A stretch of DNA of 64,000 bases, taken from Arthrobacter sp. M2012083 (GTDB lineage: Bacteria > Actinomycetota > Actinomycetes > Actinomycetales > Micrococcaceae). The position numbers and the translations under genes are program-made. This document shows, one piece after another, positions 26,913 through 36,451 of this stretch. Every line of letters starts with the position of its first letter. The first letter of the stretch is position 1. The notes beneath the pieces were generated by a model. It saw nothing but the letters and a program-made list of their open reading frames with translations. It searched no databases and had not been told where the DNA came from. The stretch lies in assembly GCF_000281065.1 (NCBI RefSeq), contig NZ_AKKK01000013.1, positions 1 through 64,000 on the forward strand, written 5' to 3'.

Positions 26913-28361
26913 TCAGCTTGGCTGCCCGCCCGCACCGCCGTCGTCGGACGCGGTATTCGGTTCGCTGACGGCGGCCGCCGCAGCCTCCCGGACAGGATTC
27001 CGGATTCCGACGGCGGAGGCCAGTGCCCCGAACAGGAACAGGCCCGCAGTCACCAGCAAAGCGTTGTACAGTCCCTCCCGGGTGAAGGCCGGCCCCACAA
27101 TCACCCCTGCGAAGGCGATGGAGATCAGACCCGCTATACGGGCAACAGCGTTGTTCACGGCCGAACCAATCCCGGCCTCCTCCGAGGGCACGGCGCCCAG
27201 AATGGCCGCCGTGAGGGGCGCAACCAACGTCGCCAGGCCAAGGCCAAAGACTATCTGCCCCGGCAACACCTGCGTCCAGTAGTTGAGCGGCTCCTGGACA
27301 GTCAACGACATCAGAAAGCCCGCACCACAAAGTAGAGGGCCTACCGTCATGAACCATCTTGGGCCGTACTTTCCGGCGAGGCCACCAAAGTAGGACGCAC
27401 CCAGCATGAGGATGACTGTGCCGGGAAGCAGCGCCATGCCCGCCACGGTGGCGCCCATGCCGCCTACCTGCTGCAGGTAAATGCCCAACACGAAGAAGCC
27501 CAGGGAGATGGCGGCATAGATGGACAGTGTAGCGAGATTACCCCAGGCAAAATTGCGGATACTGAAGAGTCGCAGCGGCAACATGGGCTCAGCAGTCCGG
27601 GCCTCGTGGAAGAGGAACAGCACCATCGCAACCACACCCACCACAAGTGGGACCCACACCTGGGCGCTCCCCCACCCCATCCTCCCCTGTTCGATGAAGG
27701 CATACACCGGCCCGCCCAAGCCAACCATGGCAAGGAAAGCTCCCAGGTAGTCGATGCGTTTGCTCTTGTCCCTCGCCGCGTCCGACGCCCGCAGGCGTGC
27801 AAGCATTGGCCAGATGGCAACAGCGGGGATGACATTGATGAAGAAAATCACACGCCATGAAAGCAGGTCCACAGCGATGCCGCCGATCAGTGGTCCCACA
27901 ATGGCCGCAGCGCTCGTCCAACCCGACCATTGCCCGATGGCTTTTGACTGTGCCGGGCCGGTGAACGACGAGATGATCATGGCGAGCGAACTCGGAACCA
28001 GGAGGGCGCCGGCGATTCCTTGAAGTGCCCGGGAAACTACCAGCACTTCGCCGGTCCACGCGAGGCCGCACATCACCGAGGTCACGGCAAAACCGGCCAG
28101 CCCCCATTCAAGGATCCTGGCCCTGCCGAAATGGTCAGATAGCGAGCCGGCAACCAGGATCAATGCCCCCAGAGTGAGCAGGTAGGCGTCCACCACCCAC
28201 TGTTGAATGACCAGACCGCCACCCAATTCCCTTCCGATGGCCGGCAGTGCGAGATTCACCACAAAACCATCCAGGATTGCTATGAAAGAAGCCACGATTG
28301 CCACCACAAGGACACGCTTTTGAAGCGGGGTACTCGGCGTCAGGACCGCAGCGTCAGTCAT
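26913..28361 (-). CDS. MFS transporter, DHA2 (EmrB/QacA) drug exporter type
   Basis: The 482-residue membrane protein has about 14 hydrophobic segments and the DHA2 patterns LDGFVVNLALPAIG (helix 1), WVVDAYLLTLGAL and GSLSDHFGRARIL. It is a proton-linked exporter of drugs or metabolites. The ATG at 28361 is preferred over an in-frame TTG two codons upstream. It is convergent with the MntR-like gene, whose stop is 48 bases away; no obvious terminator separates them. Confidence 0.88.
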   Translation of the reverse strand: MTDAAVLTPSTPLQKRVLVVAIVASFIAILDGFVVNLALPAIGRELGGGLVIQQWVVDAYLLTLGALILVAGSLSDHFGRARILEWGLAGFAVTSVMCGLAWTGEVLVVSRALQGIAGALLVPSSLAMIISSFTGPAQSKAIGQWSGWTSAAAIVGPLIGGIAVDLLSWRVIFFINVIPAVAIWPMLARLRASDAARDKSKRIDYLGAFLAMVGLGGPVYAFIEQGRMGWGSAQVWVPLVVGVVAMVLFLFHEARTAEPMLPLRLFSIRNFAWGNLATLSIYAAISLGFFVLGIYLQQVGGMGATVAGMALLPGTVILMLGASYFGGLAGKYGPRWFMTVGPLLCGAGFLMSLTVQEPLNYWTQVLPGQIVFGLGLATLVAPLTAAILGAVPSEEAGIGSAVNNAVARIAGLISIAFAGVIVGPAFTREGLYNALLVTAGLFLFGALASAVGIRNPVREAAAAAVSEPNTASDDGGAGGQPS

Positions 28362-28398
28362 GTGCAAAGCCTACGCCCGGGAAGTCCCGTATCGTTGA

Positions 28399-28767
28399 AT
28401 GGTGATTAGCAGACGTGATGCCGCATTGGCCCTTGATATTTCGATGGAAATGGCCCAACGCCACGGCATTCCGTCCCGCCTCTCCGAGGCCGAGCTCAGG
28501 GATATCCAGGACAACCCTCCGGCGTGGTTGGTACAGTCACGGGCCAACCGCACCGGCAAGCGACCCGTCTGGGTCCACCTGACTTGTGCTGTCTGCGGAT
28601 ACACCGAGGCCGTTCGCCCCAAGAAATGGTGGCCGGACTTTTCCTTCGTGTTCTGTGGAACCCACCGGAACAGCGAACTTCCCGAACTGTTCCTCGGCGA
28701 TGTCCGCAGCGAATATGAAGGCGTGGGAAGCCGGTTCATCGGCGTTGTGGACGTTCGCGAGGACTAG
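28399..28767 (+). CDS. Conserved hypothetical protein with CxxC-type site
   Basis: I do not recognise the family of this 122-residue protein. It contains CAVCGYTEAVRPKKWWPDFSF with a later cysteine and histidine in FCGTH (landmarks CAVCG near residue 73 and FCGTH near 96), so it may bind zinc. No signal peptide or membrane segment is visible. The start could be ATG 28399 or the next codon, GTG 28402; the ribosome site is weak. It is divergent from the MFS gene by 37 bases and overlaps the convergent HtrA-like gene by four. Confidence 0.65.
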   Translation: MVISRRDAALALDISMEMAQRHGIPSRLSEAELRDIQDNPPAWLVQSRANRTGKRPVWVHLTCAVCGYTEAVRPKKWWPDFSFVFCGTHRNSELPELFLGDVRSEYEGVGSRFIGVVDVRED

Positions 28768-29747
28768 GCCAGCTGGCTCATTTCGGATGGCACGGCAGTG
28801 AGCTTCAGTACTTTTCCCTCCCGGAGCACCGTCAGCGGGAACGGCTGGCCGATAGCCTCGGCAAAAAGCAATTTCTGCAAACTCTCAGCACTGGACACCG
28901 CACGATCCTGCGCACGCAGCACCACATCCCCCGCTTGGAGCCCTGACAACTCGGCTGGCGAGCCCGCAATGACCTCCACCACTCGCAGGCCTTCCTTCTG
29001 CCCCGTCCTCACCACCGCACTGACGTCCAGTGGTATCGGCGTGCTCACCAAGCCCAGGTAAGCCCGGCGAACGCGGCCGTCCCTCAGCAGCGCCGCGATG
29101 ATGCGCTGGGTTGTGGTGTTGATGGGTACTGCCAGCCCCAGCCCAAGACCCGCAACGGCGGTGTTGATTCCCACGATGCGTCCCCTCGTATCGGCCAGTG
29201 CACCCCCGGAGTTCCCTGGGTTGAGCGCAGCATCAGTTTGAATGACGTCCTCAATCACCCGCCTGTGTTCGCCCGCCCTTACGGGTATGGAACGCCCCAA
29301 CCCGCTCACCACGCCGGCAGTTACCGAACCGGCCAAACCGAGCGGATTCCCCACGGCGATCACCAGTTGGCCCACCCGCAAGGTTTCAGCGTTGCCCAGC
29401 AATGCCGGAGGCGGGGTTGACTTCACGCCACGGACCACGGCGAGGTCGGAGAGGGGATCTGCGCCCACCAGCTTAACCTCAGTCTGCTTGCCATCCGCGA
29501 AAACGGCCCGACCGGACTCGATGCCTGCCACCACGTGGGCGTTGGTCAGCATGTATCCGTCGCCGGTGAAGACCACTGCTGACCCGCTTCCGCCGCGGAC
29601 CCGTCCGCGGCGGTCTGTACTCGTCATTTCGATTGCAGCGACGTGGGGTGTCACCGACTCGGCAACCCGTATGACAATCTGTGAATACGCGTCCAAAGCT
29701 CCGTCGTCGTCTGACGCCTGTTCTTCGAAAGCCTGGTCTGTCGTCAT
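28764..29747 (-). CDS. HtrA/DegP-like serine protease with PDZ domain, no signal peptide
   Basis: The 327-residue S1C protease has the catalytic triad in NAHVV (His), DLAVV (Asp) and GNSGG (Ser), followed by a PDZ domain (about 235-320) with LGLVSTPIPLDV and GLQAGDVVLRA. Unlike most HtrA proteins there is no signal peptide or membrane anchor: the start MTTDQAFEEQ is acidic, so the protein should stay in the cytosol. GGAGG precedes the ATG closely, which makes a longer form unlikely. It may act in protein quality control. Confidence 0.85.
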   Translation of the reverse strand: MTTDQAFEEQASDDDGALDAYSQIVIRVAESVTPHVAAIEMTSTDRRGRVRGGSGSAVVFTGDGYMLTNAHVVAGIESGRAVFADGKQTEVKLVGADPLSDLAVVRGVKSTPPPALLGNAETLRVGQLVIAVGNPLGLAGSVTAGVVSGLGRSIPVRAGEHRRVIEDVIQTDAALNPGNSGGALADTRGRIVGINTAVAGLGLGLAVPINTTTQRIIAALLRDGRVRRAYLGLVSTPIPLDVSAVVRTGQKEGLRVVEVIAGSPAELSGLQAGDVVLRAQDRAVSSAESLQKLLFAEAIGQPFPLTVLREGKVLKLTAVPSEMSQLA

Positions 29748-29879
29748 CTCGCGCCTCCTGCCAACGTCCGCCGCGCTTCACCGCTACCCTTCGGCGACGC
29801 GTCTACCCTGTACAACTGCCATGCAGTTGCCTGTAGTCCGGAAGTTGCTACGCCGTGGGTGAACGTTCGCGCCTGCTGC

Positions 29880-29919
29880 AAAAAGAAAGCCCCCGGATCA
29901 CGAAGATCCGAGGGCTTTC
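29880..29919 (-). terminator. Rho-independent terminator of tmRNA
   Basis: On the minus strand, GAAAGCCCTCGGATC pairs with GATCCGGGGGCTTTC around a short loop and is followed by a run of T residues. It lies directly after the tRNA-like end of ssrA. Confidence 0.85.
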
Positions 29920-29924
29920 CGGGG

Positions 29925-30290
29925 TGGAGATGGGGGGAATTGAACCCCCGTCCGATGTCGTTTTGTCAGGGCTTCTCCGGGCGCAGTTCGCGTCGGATTT
30001 TCTCGGCCCCAGCCATCCTGCGAACAGGTGGCTGATCCGGGCCCAGTCATCTAAGAGTCCCGTTTACCTCAATGACGAAGGCAAACAGCAGTGGCTATCT
30101 AAATGACGCCAGGAACCGGGGCGATAGCAACCCCGGGCTGACGGACTGTCTTACTGCTTAGGCAGCGAGAGCGAAGTCAGTGCGCTTAGATTCGGCACTT
30201 ATTGGTTTGCAGACAGCGTTTACGAGATAATTCTGCATCCTCGGCCCGCTTCACCTGTCGCGACTAACATCGTCGAAACCGATCATCCCC
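29925..30290 (-). ncRNA. ssrA: Transfer-messenger RNA (ssrA)
   Basis: The 5' end GGGGATGATCGGTTTCGACG and the 3' end GGGGGTTCAATTCCCCC followed by CATCTCCA form the tRNA-like domain; the acceptor pairs GGGGATG with CATCTCC. The tag frame ends with ESKRTDFALAA and a TAA at 30158-30160. The exact resume codon is uncertain. The CCA end is not fully encoded. At about 366 nt it has the usual size. It rescues ribosomes stalled on broken mRNA with SmpB, whose gene is next. Confidence 0.92.
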
Positions 30291-30387
30291 GTATTTTGTT
30301 ATCAAACCCAACAAGAGTTTTAAACCCATGTCGGACTACCTATCATAACGCATCCATCCGGCAGATCATTCCCCGGAGACACGCTGC

Positions 30388-30858
30388 CTAGCGTCGGTTG
30401 CGTTCCCGCAACTCACGCAACGACTCACGCTTGTCCTGCTGCTCGCGGAGCGTCTGGCGCTTGTCGTAATCCTTCTTGCCTCGGGCGATAGCAATTTCCA
30501 CCTTGGCCCGGCCGTCCAGGAAGTAGAGCTGTAGCGGCACAACGGTAAAGCCGGACTCGCGAATTTTCTGCGAAATCTTGTCCAGTTCATCGCGGTGCAG
30601 CAGGAGCTTACGACGGCGACGTGCAGCATGGTTGGTCCAGCTCCCCTGGTGATACTCAGGGATGTGGATGCCCTCCATCCACAGTTCGTCGTTGTAGAAG
30701 GTGCAGAAGCCATCAACCATGGAGGCATGGCCTTCACGGAGGGACTTCACCTCTGTTCCCATGAGTGCAATGCCTGCCTCATAGGTGTCCAGGACATGGT
30801 AGTTATGCCGGGCCTTCCGATTGGTGGCCACTACCTTACGGCCACTTTCCTTGGGCAC
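30388..30858 (-). CDS. smpB: tmRNA-binding protein SmpB
   Basis: The 156-residue protein has NRKARHNYHVLDTYEAGIAL-type OB-fold opening (landmark ARHNYHVLDTYEAGI), GTEVKSLREG, and a basic C-terminal tail rich in Arg/Lys that enters the mRNA channel. It binds tmRNA in the adjacent ssrA gene and delivers it to stalled ribosomes. The start is GTG with AGGAG seven bases before. It is about the usual length. Confidence 0.95.
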   Translation of the reverse strand: MPKESGRKVVATNRKARHNYHVLDTYEAGIALMGTEVKSLREGHASMVDGFCTFYNDELWMEGIHIPEYHQGSWTNHAARRRRKLLLHRDELDKISQKIRESGFTVVPLQLYFLDGRAKVEIAIARGKKDYDKRQTLREQQDKRESLRELRERNRR

Positions 30859-30933
30859 GGTAGAACTCCTTGTTAGATGCGGATTTCAACTAGTGTACGC
30901 CAGCCGATACATCCTCTGCGCGCTATCTGCACG

Positions 30934-32349
30934 CTAGAGGAGAGTCATGGGGTCGACTGCGGCACTATTGAGCCAGGTTTCGAAGTGCGCGTGGCAACCT
31001 GTCGAGTTACCCGTGCTGCCTGAGTATGCGATGAGTTGCCCCGCCGATACTTGCTGACCGTTCGCTACGACAATGCTGCTGTTGTGGTAGTAGATGGTGG
31101 TCAGCGAGTTGCCTTGCACCACACCGTGGGACAGTTTTACCCGCCATCCGCCGCCGTCGGCAGAGTTCCAGCCCGAGTTGAAGACCTCCCCTGCCGCCGC
31201 CGCATAGACCGGCGTGCCACATGCCGCGCCGAAGTCAATGCCGGTGTGCATGTAACCACCGGTGCCATAGAAGTCGATGGTCCCTGGTGGCGTCGCCCGC
31301 CAGCCAAATCCGGACGTGATGGGGACAGCACTTGCAAAGGGGTGACGAAGACCGAACGCTGACGGCGAACCAGCCGGCGGAGGAGAATATGGCGGTTCCG
31401 GAGGTGCAGGCCTTCCTTGGGCTGCGGCTGCAGCAGCTGCCGCAGCGGCAGCCTCTTCGGCAATCCGGCGCTGTTCTGCTTCCCAGGCTTCCCTCAGCTT
31501 CCGGTCACGCTCCACGATTTCGGCGGCGACTGTATTCTGTTCGGCCTTCACCCGGGCAAGGTTGGCTTCGATGCCCGGCTTAGCAGCCTGCAGTTGTCCA
31601 TTGAGACGTGTAGTGTCTTCAATCAGCTTGTCGACTTCGGCTTTCCTGCTCGCCGCCTCGTCCCTTGCTGACTTTTCCCGTTCAAGCGCGGCGTCCGCCT
31701 TGGCCTTCAGGTCCTGGATTTCTTCCTCGACAGCAACAAGCCTCGCCTGGGAGTTCACGTTGGTGGCGTTCTGCTGGGTGAGTTTGGTCATCGCCGCGTT
31801 TTGGCTGCGCATGGCCTGGTCAGCCAAATCCATGGACTCGGTCAGGCTTCCGGATTCACTGGAGCCGAACAACAGGGCGATATTCGTGGGAACTCCACCG
31901 GACTTGTAGGCCTGGGAGGCGATCTGTCCGATCAGCTTCTTGGTGTCCGTGATCTTCTGCTTATCGCTCTCCAGCTGCTCCGTAATTTTGGCCTTGTTCT
32001 GCTGGGCAAGCTCAACCCTGGCAGCAAGTGCCTCGACTTCCTTCACCGCACTCGCCACCCGGCCCTGCGCCTCAAGCAGAGCCTGCTGTGCACCGGGAAG
32101 CCGGCCCTGGTAAATCACCAGGTCACCGGCAGCCTTTGCGATGTTTGAGTCGACAAACTCGAGCGAAGCCTGGACCCGGGCCGCTTCTGCTTCCAGTGCA
32201 GCCTGCTGGTCCTCAAGGCTGTCTGCCTGGGCTGTTGGAGCGCCTGAAAGGAGACTGACGGCCAGGCCAACAGCAAGAACCGCCCCCAGAAACCGAGCAT
32301 GGCCCGACGCAAGGCGTCGGCGCAGGGGGTTCGGGTCCAACGTGGTCAT
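30934..32349 (-). CDS. M23 peptidase / murein hydrolase with coiled coil (EnvC/RipC-like)
   Basis: The 471-residue secreted protein has a signal peptide (hydrophobic segment FLGAVLAVGLAVSLLSG), a long coiled coil (about 45-300), a Pro-rich linker and a LytM-type M23 domain with HTGIDFG and HAHFETW as zinc-site motifs. It probably cleaves cross-links of peptidoglycan. It sits immediately after ftsX, so it is the likely hydrolase activated across the membrane by FtsEX, as for RipC in mycobacteria or EnvC in enterobacteria. Confidence 0.88.
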   Translation of the reverse strand: MTTLDPNPLRRRLASGHARFLGAVLAVGLAVSLLSGAPTAQADSLEDQQAALEAEAARVQASLEFVDSNIAKAAGDLVIYQGRLPGAQQALLEAQGRVASAVKEVEALAARVELAQQNKAKITEQLESDKQKITDTKKLIGQIASQAYKSGGVPTNIALLFGSSESGSLTESMDLADQAMRSQNAAMTKLTQQNATNVNSQARLVAVEEEIQDLKAKADAALEREKSARDEAASRKAEVDKLIEDTTRLNGQLQAAKPGIEANLARVKAEQNTVAAEIVERDRKLREAWEAEQRRIAEEAAAAAAAAAAAQGRPAPPEPPYSPPPAGSPSAFGLRHPFASAVPITSGFGWRATPPGTIDFYGTGGYMHTGIDFGAACGTPVYAAAAGEVFNSGWNSADGGGWRVKLSHGVVQGNSLTTIYYHNSSIVVANGQQVSAGQLIAYSGSTGNSTGCHAHFETWLNSAAVDPMTLL

Positions 32350-32404
32350 CAGGATTCCTTTTCGCTTGTCAGCATGGCCGTTGTTTCAGTCAGGGCGTTC
32401 ACGG

Positions 32405-33319
32405 TTAGACCTTCAGGTAACGCCGGAGAGTCAAGAGGGAAGAGATACCGGCAAGACCCGCGCCAAGGGCAATCAGCACCGGGGCGATCACCAGGACCTG
32501 CGTGGACGAGATGAACGGGGTGTTGAGGAACTGCCTCGACAAGTCGCCGTTGAGCCAGAAGTGGGCCATAAGCCAGAGCGTAACGGAGGCCAGTAGCGCA
32601 CCCACAACGGCAGCTATTACACCTTCCAGGATGAACGGCAGTTGAATCACCGTCTTTGACGCACCAACCAGCCGCATGATCCCTGTCTCCCGCCGTCGAC
32701 TGAATGCCGACAACCGGATGGTGGTGGTGATCAAGAGGACCGCACAGAAAATCATCACCGCCGCCACGCCTATGGCCGCGACCGACGCCCCGTTCATCCA
32801 GGAAAATATGCGCTCGAGCACCTGCCGTTGGTCACTGACCGTTTCAACACCCGGTTGCGAGGAGAACGTCTCACTGATGATTTCGTATTTTTCGGGGTTC
32901 TTCATGTTGATCCGGAACGAGGCCGGCAACTGGTCCTCAGATACGGAATCCACAATCGGAGAGTTGGAGAACTGCTCCTTGAAGTGTGTGTACGCCTCGG
33001 CTTGGGACTCGAACTGGAAATCGTTGATGTACGGCTTGATTGCCGGGGATTCGAGCATTGCCTGCAGATTGTCCTGCTGTTCCTTGGTGGCCGAACCCGA
33101 GGCGCAACCCACCGCCGTCGAACCGTCATTACAAAGGAAGACTGCTACCTGGACTTTGTCGTACCAGTAGCCCTTCATCTGGTTGATCTGCATCTGCAGC
33201 ATGCCGGCCGCACCAACGAACGTCAGGGAAACAAAAGTCACCAAGACTACGGAAATTACCATGGAGAGGTTCCGGCGCAGGCCACCACCGATTTCCCCCA
33301 GGATGAACAAAAGCCTCAC
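32405..33319 (-). CDS. ftsX: Cell division permease-like protein FtsX
   Basis: The 304-residue protein has one N-terminal membrane segment, a large extracytoplasmic loop (about residues 45-165) and three C-terminal membrane segments, the standard FtsX layout. It overlaps the ftsE stop by four bases, as usual for this pair. Two cysteines in the loop ([10 protein letters not shown]) could form a disulfide. It transmits ATPase signals from FtsE to the hydrolase encoded next. Confidence 0.93.
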   Translation of the reverse strand: MRLLFILGEIGGGLRRNLSMVISVVLVTFVSLTFVGAAGMLQMQINQMKGYWYDKVQVAVFLCNDGSTAVGCASGSATKEQQDNLQAMLESPAIKPYINDFQFESQAEAYTHFKEQFSNSPIVDSVSEDQLPASFRINMKNPEKYEIISETFSSQPGVETVSDQRQVLERIFSWMNGASVAAIGVAAVMIFCAVLLITTTIRLSAFSRRRETGIMRLVGASKTVIQLPFILEGVIAAVVGALLASVTLWLMAHFWLNGDLSRQFLNTPFISSTQVLVIAPVLIALGAGLAGISSLLTLRRYLKV

Positions 33320-34080
33320 AGCTGTGCCCCCTGCGCACGGTTGAGTTCTTCCCCGCTGGCATCGCGCAGCCGGCGCGATTCGCCAACCACGGGAATCATG
33401 GAGGTGTACAGCGCCTTGGCTTCGTCGCGAATGACCTTGCCGTTCTTGAGCTCCACCACGCGGCGGCGCATTTCATTGACAATGTCGTCGTCGTGGGTTG
33501 CCATCACTACCGTGGTGCCGTTCTGATTGATCTTGTCCAGGACGCCCATGATTCCCATCGAGGTGATGGGGTCAAGGTTTCCGGTCGGTTCGTCCGCCAG
33601 CAAAATGCCGGGGCGGTTTACGACGGCGCGGGCGATCGCCACACGCTGCTGCTCACCACCGGAAAGTTCATGAGGCATGCGGCGTTCCTTGCCCTCAAGG
33701 CCAACCGTCTTCAAGACCTCAGGTACCGTCTCCCTGATAATCGAGCGGCTTTTGCCGATCACCTGCATCGCGAATGCTACGTTCGCGAAAACGTTCTTCT
33801 GAGGGAGCAACCGGAAGTCCTGGAAGACAACGCCGATTCCGCGCCGGAGCTTCGGGACGCGCCAGCTCGAAATGTTGGCAACATTCTGGCCAGCGACGTA
33901 AACCGATCCGGACGAGGCTTTGTCCTCTTTCAGGATCAACCGCAGGAAGGTGGACTTGCCTGATCCTGAAGCGCCCACCAGGAAGGTGAATTCGCCGCGG
34001 TTGATCTCAAGGCTCACAGAATCGAGCGCCGGTCGGGCATTCTGCTCGTAGACCTTGGTGACATTCTCAAATCTGATCAT
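33316..34080 (-). CDS. ftsE: Cell division ATP-binding protein FtsE
   Basis: The 254-residue ATPase has Walker [10 protein letters not shown], signature LSGGEQQR and Walker B ILLADEP. The C-terminal tail (after about 225) is longer than in E. coli FtsE. The 188 bases upstream, before prfB, should contain its promoter, which I cannot place precisely. It forms a dimer with FtsX that controls septal wall hydrolysis. Confidence 0.93.
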   Translation of the reverse strand: MIRFENVTKVYEQNARPALDSVSLEINRGEFTFLVGASGSGKSTFLRLILKEDKASSGSVYVAGQNVANISSWRVPKLRRGIGVVFQDFRLLPQKNVFANVAFAMQVIGKSRSIIRETVPEVLKTVGLEGKERRMPHELSGGEQQRVAIARAVVNRPGILLADEPTGNLDPITSMGIMGVLDKINQNGTTVVMATHDDDIVNEMRRRVVELKNGKVIRDEAKALYTSMIPVVGESRRLRDASGEELNRAQGAQL

Positions 34081-34268
34081 GGCCCTTTAGAACCCCGCCG
34101 GACATGACATAGTTGCCCAGTCCAACAGCCGGAGCGCGGGCTTTCGATGGGGGAAGTGAGAGCACCGGCCACTCGACTATACGCACGGGTCAGCCGCTAT
34201 TCCCGGGCTTTCAGGGGCGTGTCGCGGAATCCTGACCAGCGTGTGGCCCCGGGCACATTAACCGCTTG

Positions 34269-35387
34269 CTAGTTGGCCGCTGCGTTTCGGTTGCCGGTAC
34301 GCCAGCGAATGCCGGCGTCGATGAAATCATCTATGTCGCCGTCAAGCACCGCCGAGGTGTTGCCCACCTCATGTTCCGTTCGCAGGTCCTTGACCATCTG
34401 GTAGGGATTGAGCACGTAGGAACGCATTTGGTCGCCCCAGGACGCTTTGACGTCTCCGGCCAATGCCTTCTTTTCCGCGTCCTGCTGTTCCTTCTTAACC
34501 AGCAGCAATCGGGACTGGAGTACGCGCATGGCGGCCGCCCGGTTCTGAAGCTGCGATTTCTCATTCTGCATTGAGACCACAATGCCCGTAGGGATGTGGG
34601 TCAGCCTCACCGCGGAGTCAGTTGTATTGACCGACTGGCCTCCCGGGCCGGAGGACCGGAAGACGTCCACTCGGATTTCGTTGTCCGGGATCTCGATGGA
34701 GTCTGTTTGCTCGATCAACGGGATGACTTCCACCGCTGCGAAGGATGTCTGACGGCGCCCTTGATTATCAAAAGGACTGATGCGAACCAACCTGTGGGTT
34801 CCGGCTTCAACGCTCAACGTGCCAAAGGCGTAAGGTGCCTTGACTTCGAAGGTGGCCGATTTCAGACCGGCTTCTTCGGCATAGGACGTATCCATCACAG
34901 TGGTCGGGTAGCCATGGCGCTCGGCCCAACGCAGGTACATCCTCATCAGCATCTCAGCGAAGTCGGCAGCATCAACGCCGCCGGCTCCCGCCCTAATGGT
35001 CACTACAGCTTCGCGTTCGTCATACTCACCCGACAAAAGGGTTGTAATCTCAAGTTCCGCCAGCGCCTTGCGGATAGAGGAAAGTTCTTTGGCCGCTTCC
35101 GCCATCGAATCCTCATCGCCCTCGTCCTGGCCTAGTTCCACCAGGACTTCGAGATCATCAATCCGGGAAGCGAGCTTGGATAGCCGCTCAACTTCGGACT
35201 GCCGGTGCGACAACCGGGACGTGATCACCTGTGCAGAAGCAGGATCATCCCAAAGGTCCGGAGCCCCTGCCTGCTCGCTCAGCTCAGCGATCTCCGCCTT
35301 TAAGGCATCAACATCGGTGACGTTCTCGATTGAGCTGTACGTTGCTCGAAGTGCGCGGATTTCCGCGGGAAAATCAATTTCAGCCAT
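34269..35387 (-). CDS. prfB: Peptide chain release factor 2
   Basis: The 372-residue factor has the GGQ loop in [20 protein letters not shown] (landmark SGPGGQSVN) and the stop-codon recognition domain with [10 protein letters not shown]. The frame is continuous from [10 protein letters not shown], so the programmed frameshift seen in many other bacteria is absent. It releases peptides at UGA and UAA codons. Placement upstream of ftsEX-smpB is the conserved actinobacterial order. Confidence 0.94.
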   Translation of the reverse strand: MAEIDFPAEIRALRATYSSIENVTDVDALKAEIAELSEQAGAPDLWDDPASAQVITSRLSHRQSEVERLSKLASRIDDLEVLVELGQDEGDEDSMAEAAKELSSIRKALAELEITTLLSGEYDEREAVVTIRAGAGGVDAADFAEMLMRMYLRWAERHGYPTTVMDTSYAEEAGLKSATFEVKAPYAFGTLSVEAGTHRLVRISPFDNQGRRQTSFAAVEVIPLIEQTDSIEIPDNEIRVDVFRSSGPGGQSVNTTDSAVRLTHIPTGIVVSMQNEKSQLQNRAAAMRVLQSRLLLVKKEQQDAEKKALAGDVKASWGDQMRSYVLNPYQMVKDLRTEHEVGNTSAVLDGDIDDFIDAGIRWRTGNRNAAAN

Positions 35388-35456
35388 GATCTTCCCAGCG
35401 TACGCTATCCGTCGACCTCCCAGAGGGCGTCCTCCCCTCTGCCTATGGGGACGCGC

Positions 35457-35912
35457 TCACTGGGTCAGCCGGGAACGGGCCGTTGACCTCGCCTCAATGA
35501 GAACCCCTTCGGGGAGCAAAAAGCTGATCACCGGCGGATGCGCTACGGCGGTGAGGACCACAACTGCAGTACCGCCCGGCTCGCTTCCCGTACCTGCTGC
35601 CACAGCCAGCTGGTCATGGCGGGAAAAGGCGTTGCTGGCATCGAGGTAGGAGCCGGTTGCTGCCACCACCCTTGCATCCACCAGGGATGTGGAAGGAGTA
35701 CTGCTTCCCCCGGTATCCCCCACAGTGAAAGAATCTGCGGCCGCGAGAGCCGCTCCGTCAGCCAGGGACAAGAGCTTCTTGCGCTCCAGATACATGGCTG
35801 AAGCTCCCATGACCACCGAAGCCAGGAGGAGCGACAACAGCACGAACCCCAGGATGAGAACCGATAACTGTCCATCCTCCCGCGGGTGCCCATTCGATGT
35901 CACTACTGTCAT
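35457..35912 (-). CDS. TadG-like pilus assembly protein (short)
   Basis: The 151-residue protein begins with a short tail and a hydrophobic helix (DGQLSVLILGFVLLSLLLASVV, landmark QLSVLILGF) followed by KLLSLADGAALAAADS, as in the N-terminal part of TadG-like proteins. The start at 35912 is fixed by the four-base overlap with the upstream TadE gene. It is shorter than classic TadG, which carries a von Willebrand domain. It is the last gene of the Tad operon. Confidence 0.75.
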   Translation of the reverse strand: MTVVTSNGHPREDGQLSVLILGFVLLSLLLASVVMGASAMYLERKKLLSLADGAALAAADSFTVGDTGGSSTPSTSLVDARVVAATGSYLDASNAFSRHDQLAVAAGTGSEPGGTAVVVLTAVAHPPVISFLLPEGVLIEARSTARSRLTQ

Positions 35913-36451
35913 TGGTGACGCCCTACAACCTGCGATGCTGAAGCACTGAGCCGGCTTGCGTGCAATTGCAATACGTCCCCAAATGGGATCAAGGGCAAAG
36001 ACACGTCCAGGCGCACGGTCACGGTTACGGTTGCGCCGGCCGCCAAACAATTCTCACGATCACACTCGAAGGTGATACTGGCCTTCCCAGCTTCATGACC
36101 GTGGTCCCTGAGGGCCACAAGAACACTGCGCTCCGCGGCAATCCTTGCGCTGCCGGGATCCCGTTGCGTCACGAAGACTTTCGCTGCTTGGTCAGCAGCA
36201 CCAACTACAGCAAACGATCCGCCCTGAATCTGGCCTACAGTCACCACGAAATAGACGACGGGGACCATGAGCAGCAACGCCAGGAAGGTGAATTCCACTG
36301 TGGCGTTGCCCCCTTGGGTTTCCTGTTCCTGATGGGGAGCGTAAGTCGTTGCTGTCCCAAGCGGCTCCGCCCGTAAGCACAAGGCCGCCCGCAGCCTAAG
36401 CCGGAAGCCGCCGAGTAGTGACCTTGGCGTGTCACCCCGGGAGGTCTGCAT
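35909..36451 (-). CDS. TadE-like pseudopilin (second copy)
   Basis: The 180-residue protein has a TadE-type hydrophobic helix GGNATVEFTFLALLLMVP (residues about 47-64) with glutamate at the pseudopilin position, then a periplasmic-facing domain with a possible disulfide (CDRENC). GGAGG lies nine bases ahead of the ATG, inside the 3' end of the previous gene, so the two reading frames overlap by 20 bases. It is a minor pilin or an assembly factor of the Tad machine. Confidence 0.75.
   Translation of the reverse strand: MQTSRGDTPRSLLGGFRLRLRAALCLRAEPLGTATTYAPHQEQETQGGNATVEFTFLALLLMVPVVYFVVTVGQIQGGSFAVVGAADQAAKVFVTQRDPGSARIAAERSVLVALRDHGHEAGKASITFECDRENCLAAGATVTVTVRLDVSLPLIPFGDVLQLHASRLSASASQVVGRHQ

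Noticed and set aside
34269..35387. Programmed frameshift in prfB
   Set aside because: The reading frame is continuous from the ATG through the GGQ motif, so no frameshift is needed.
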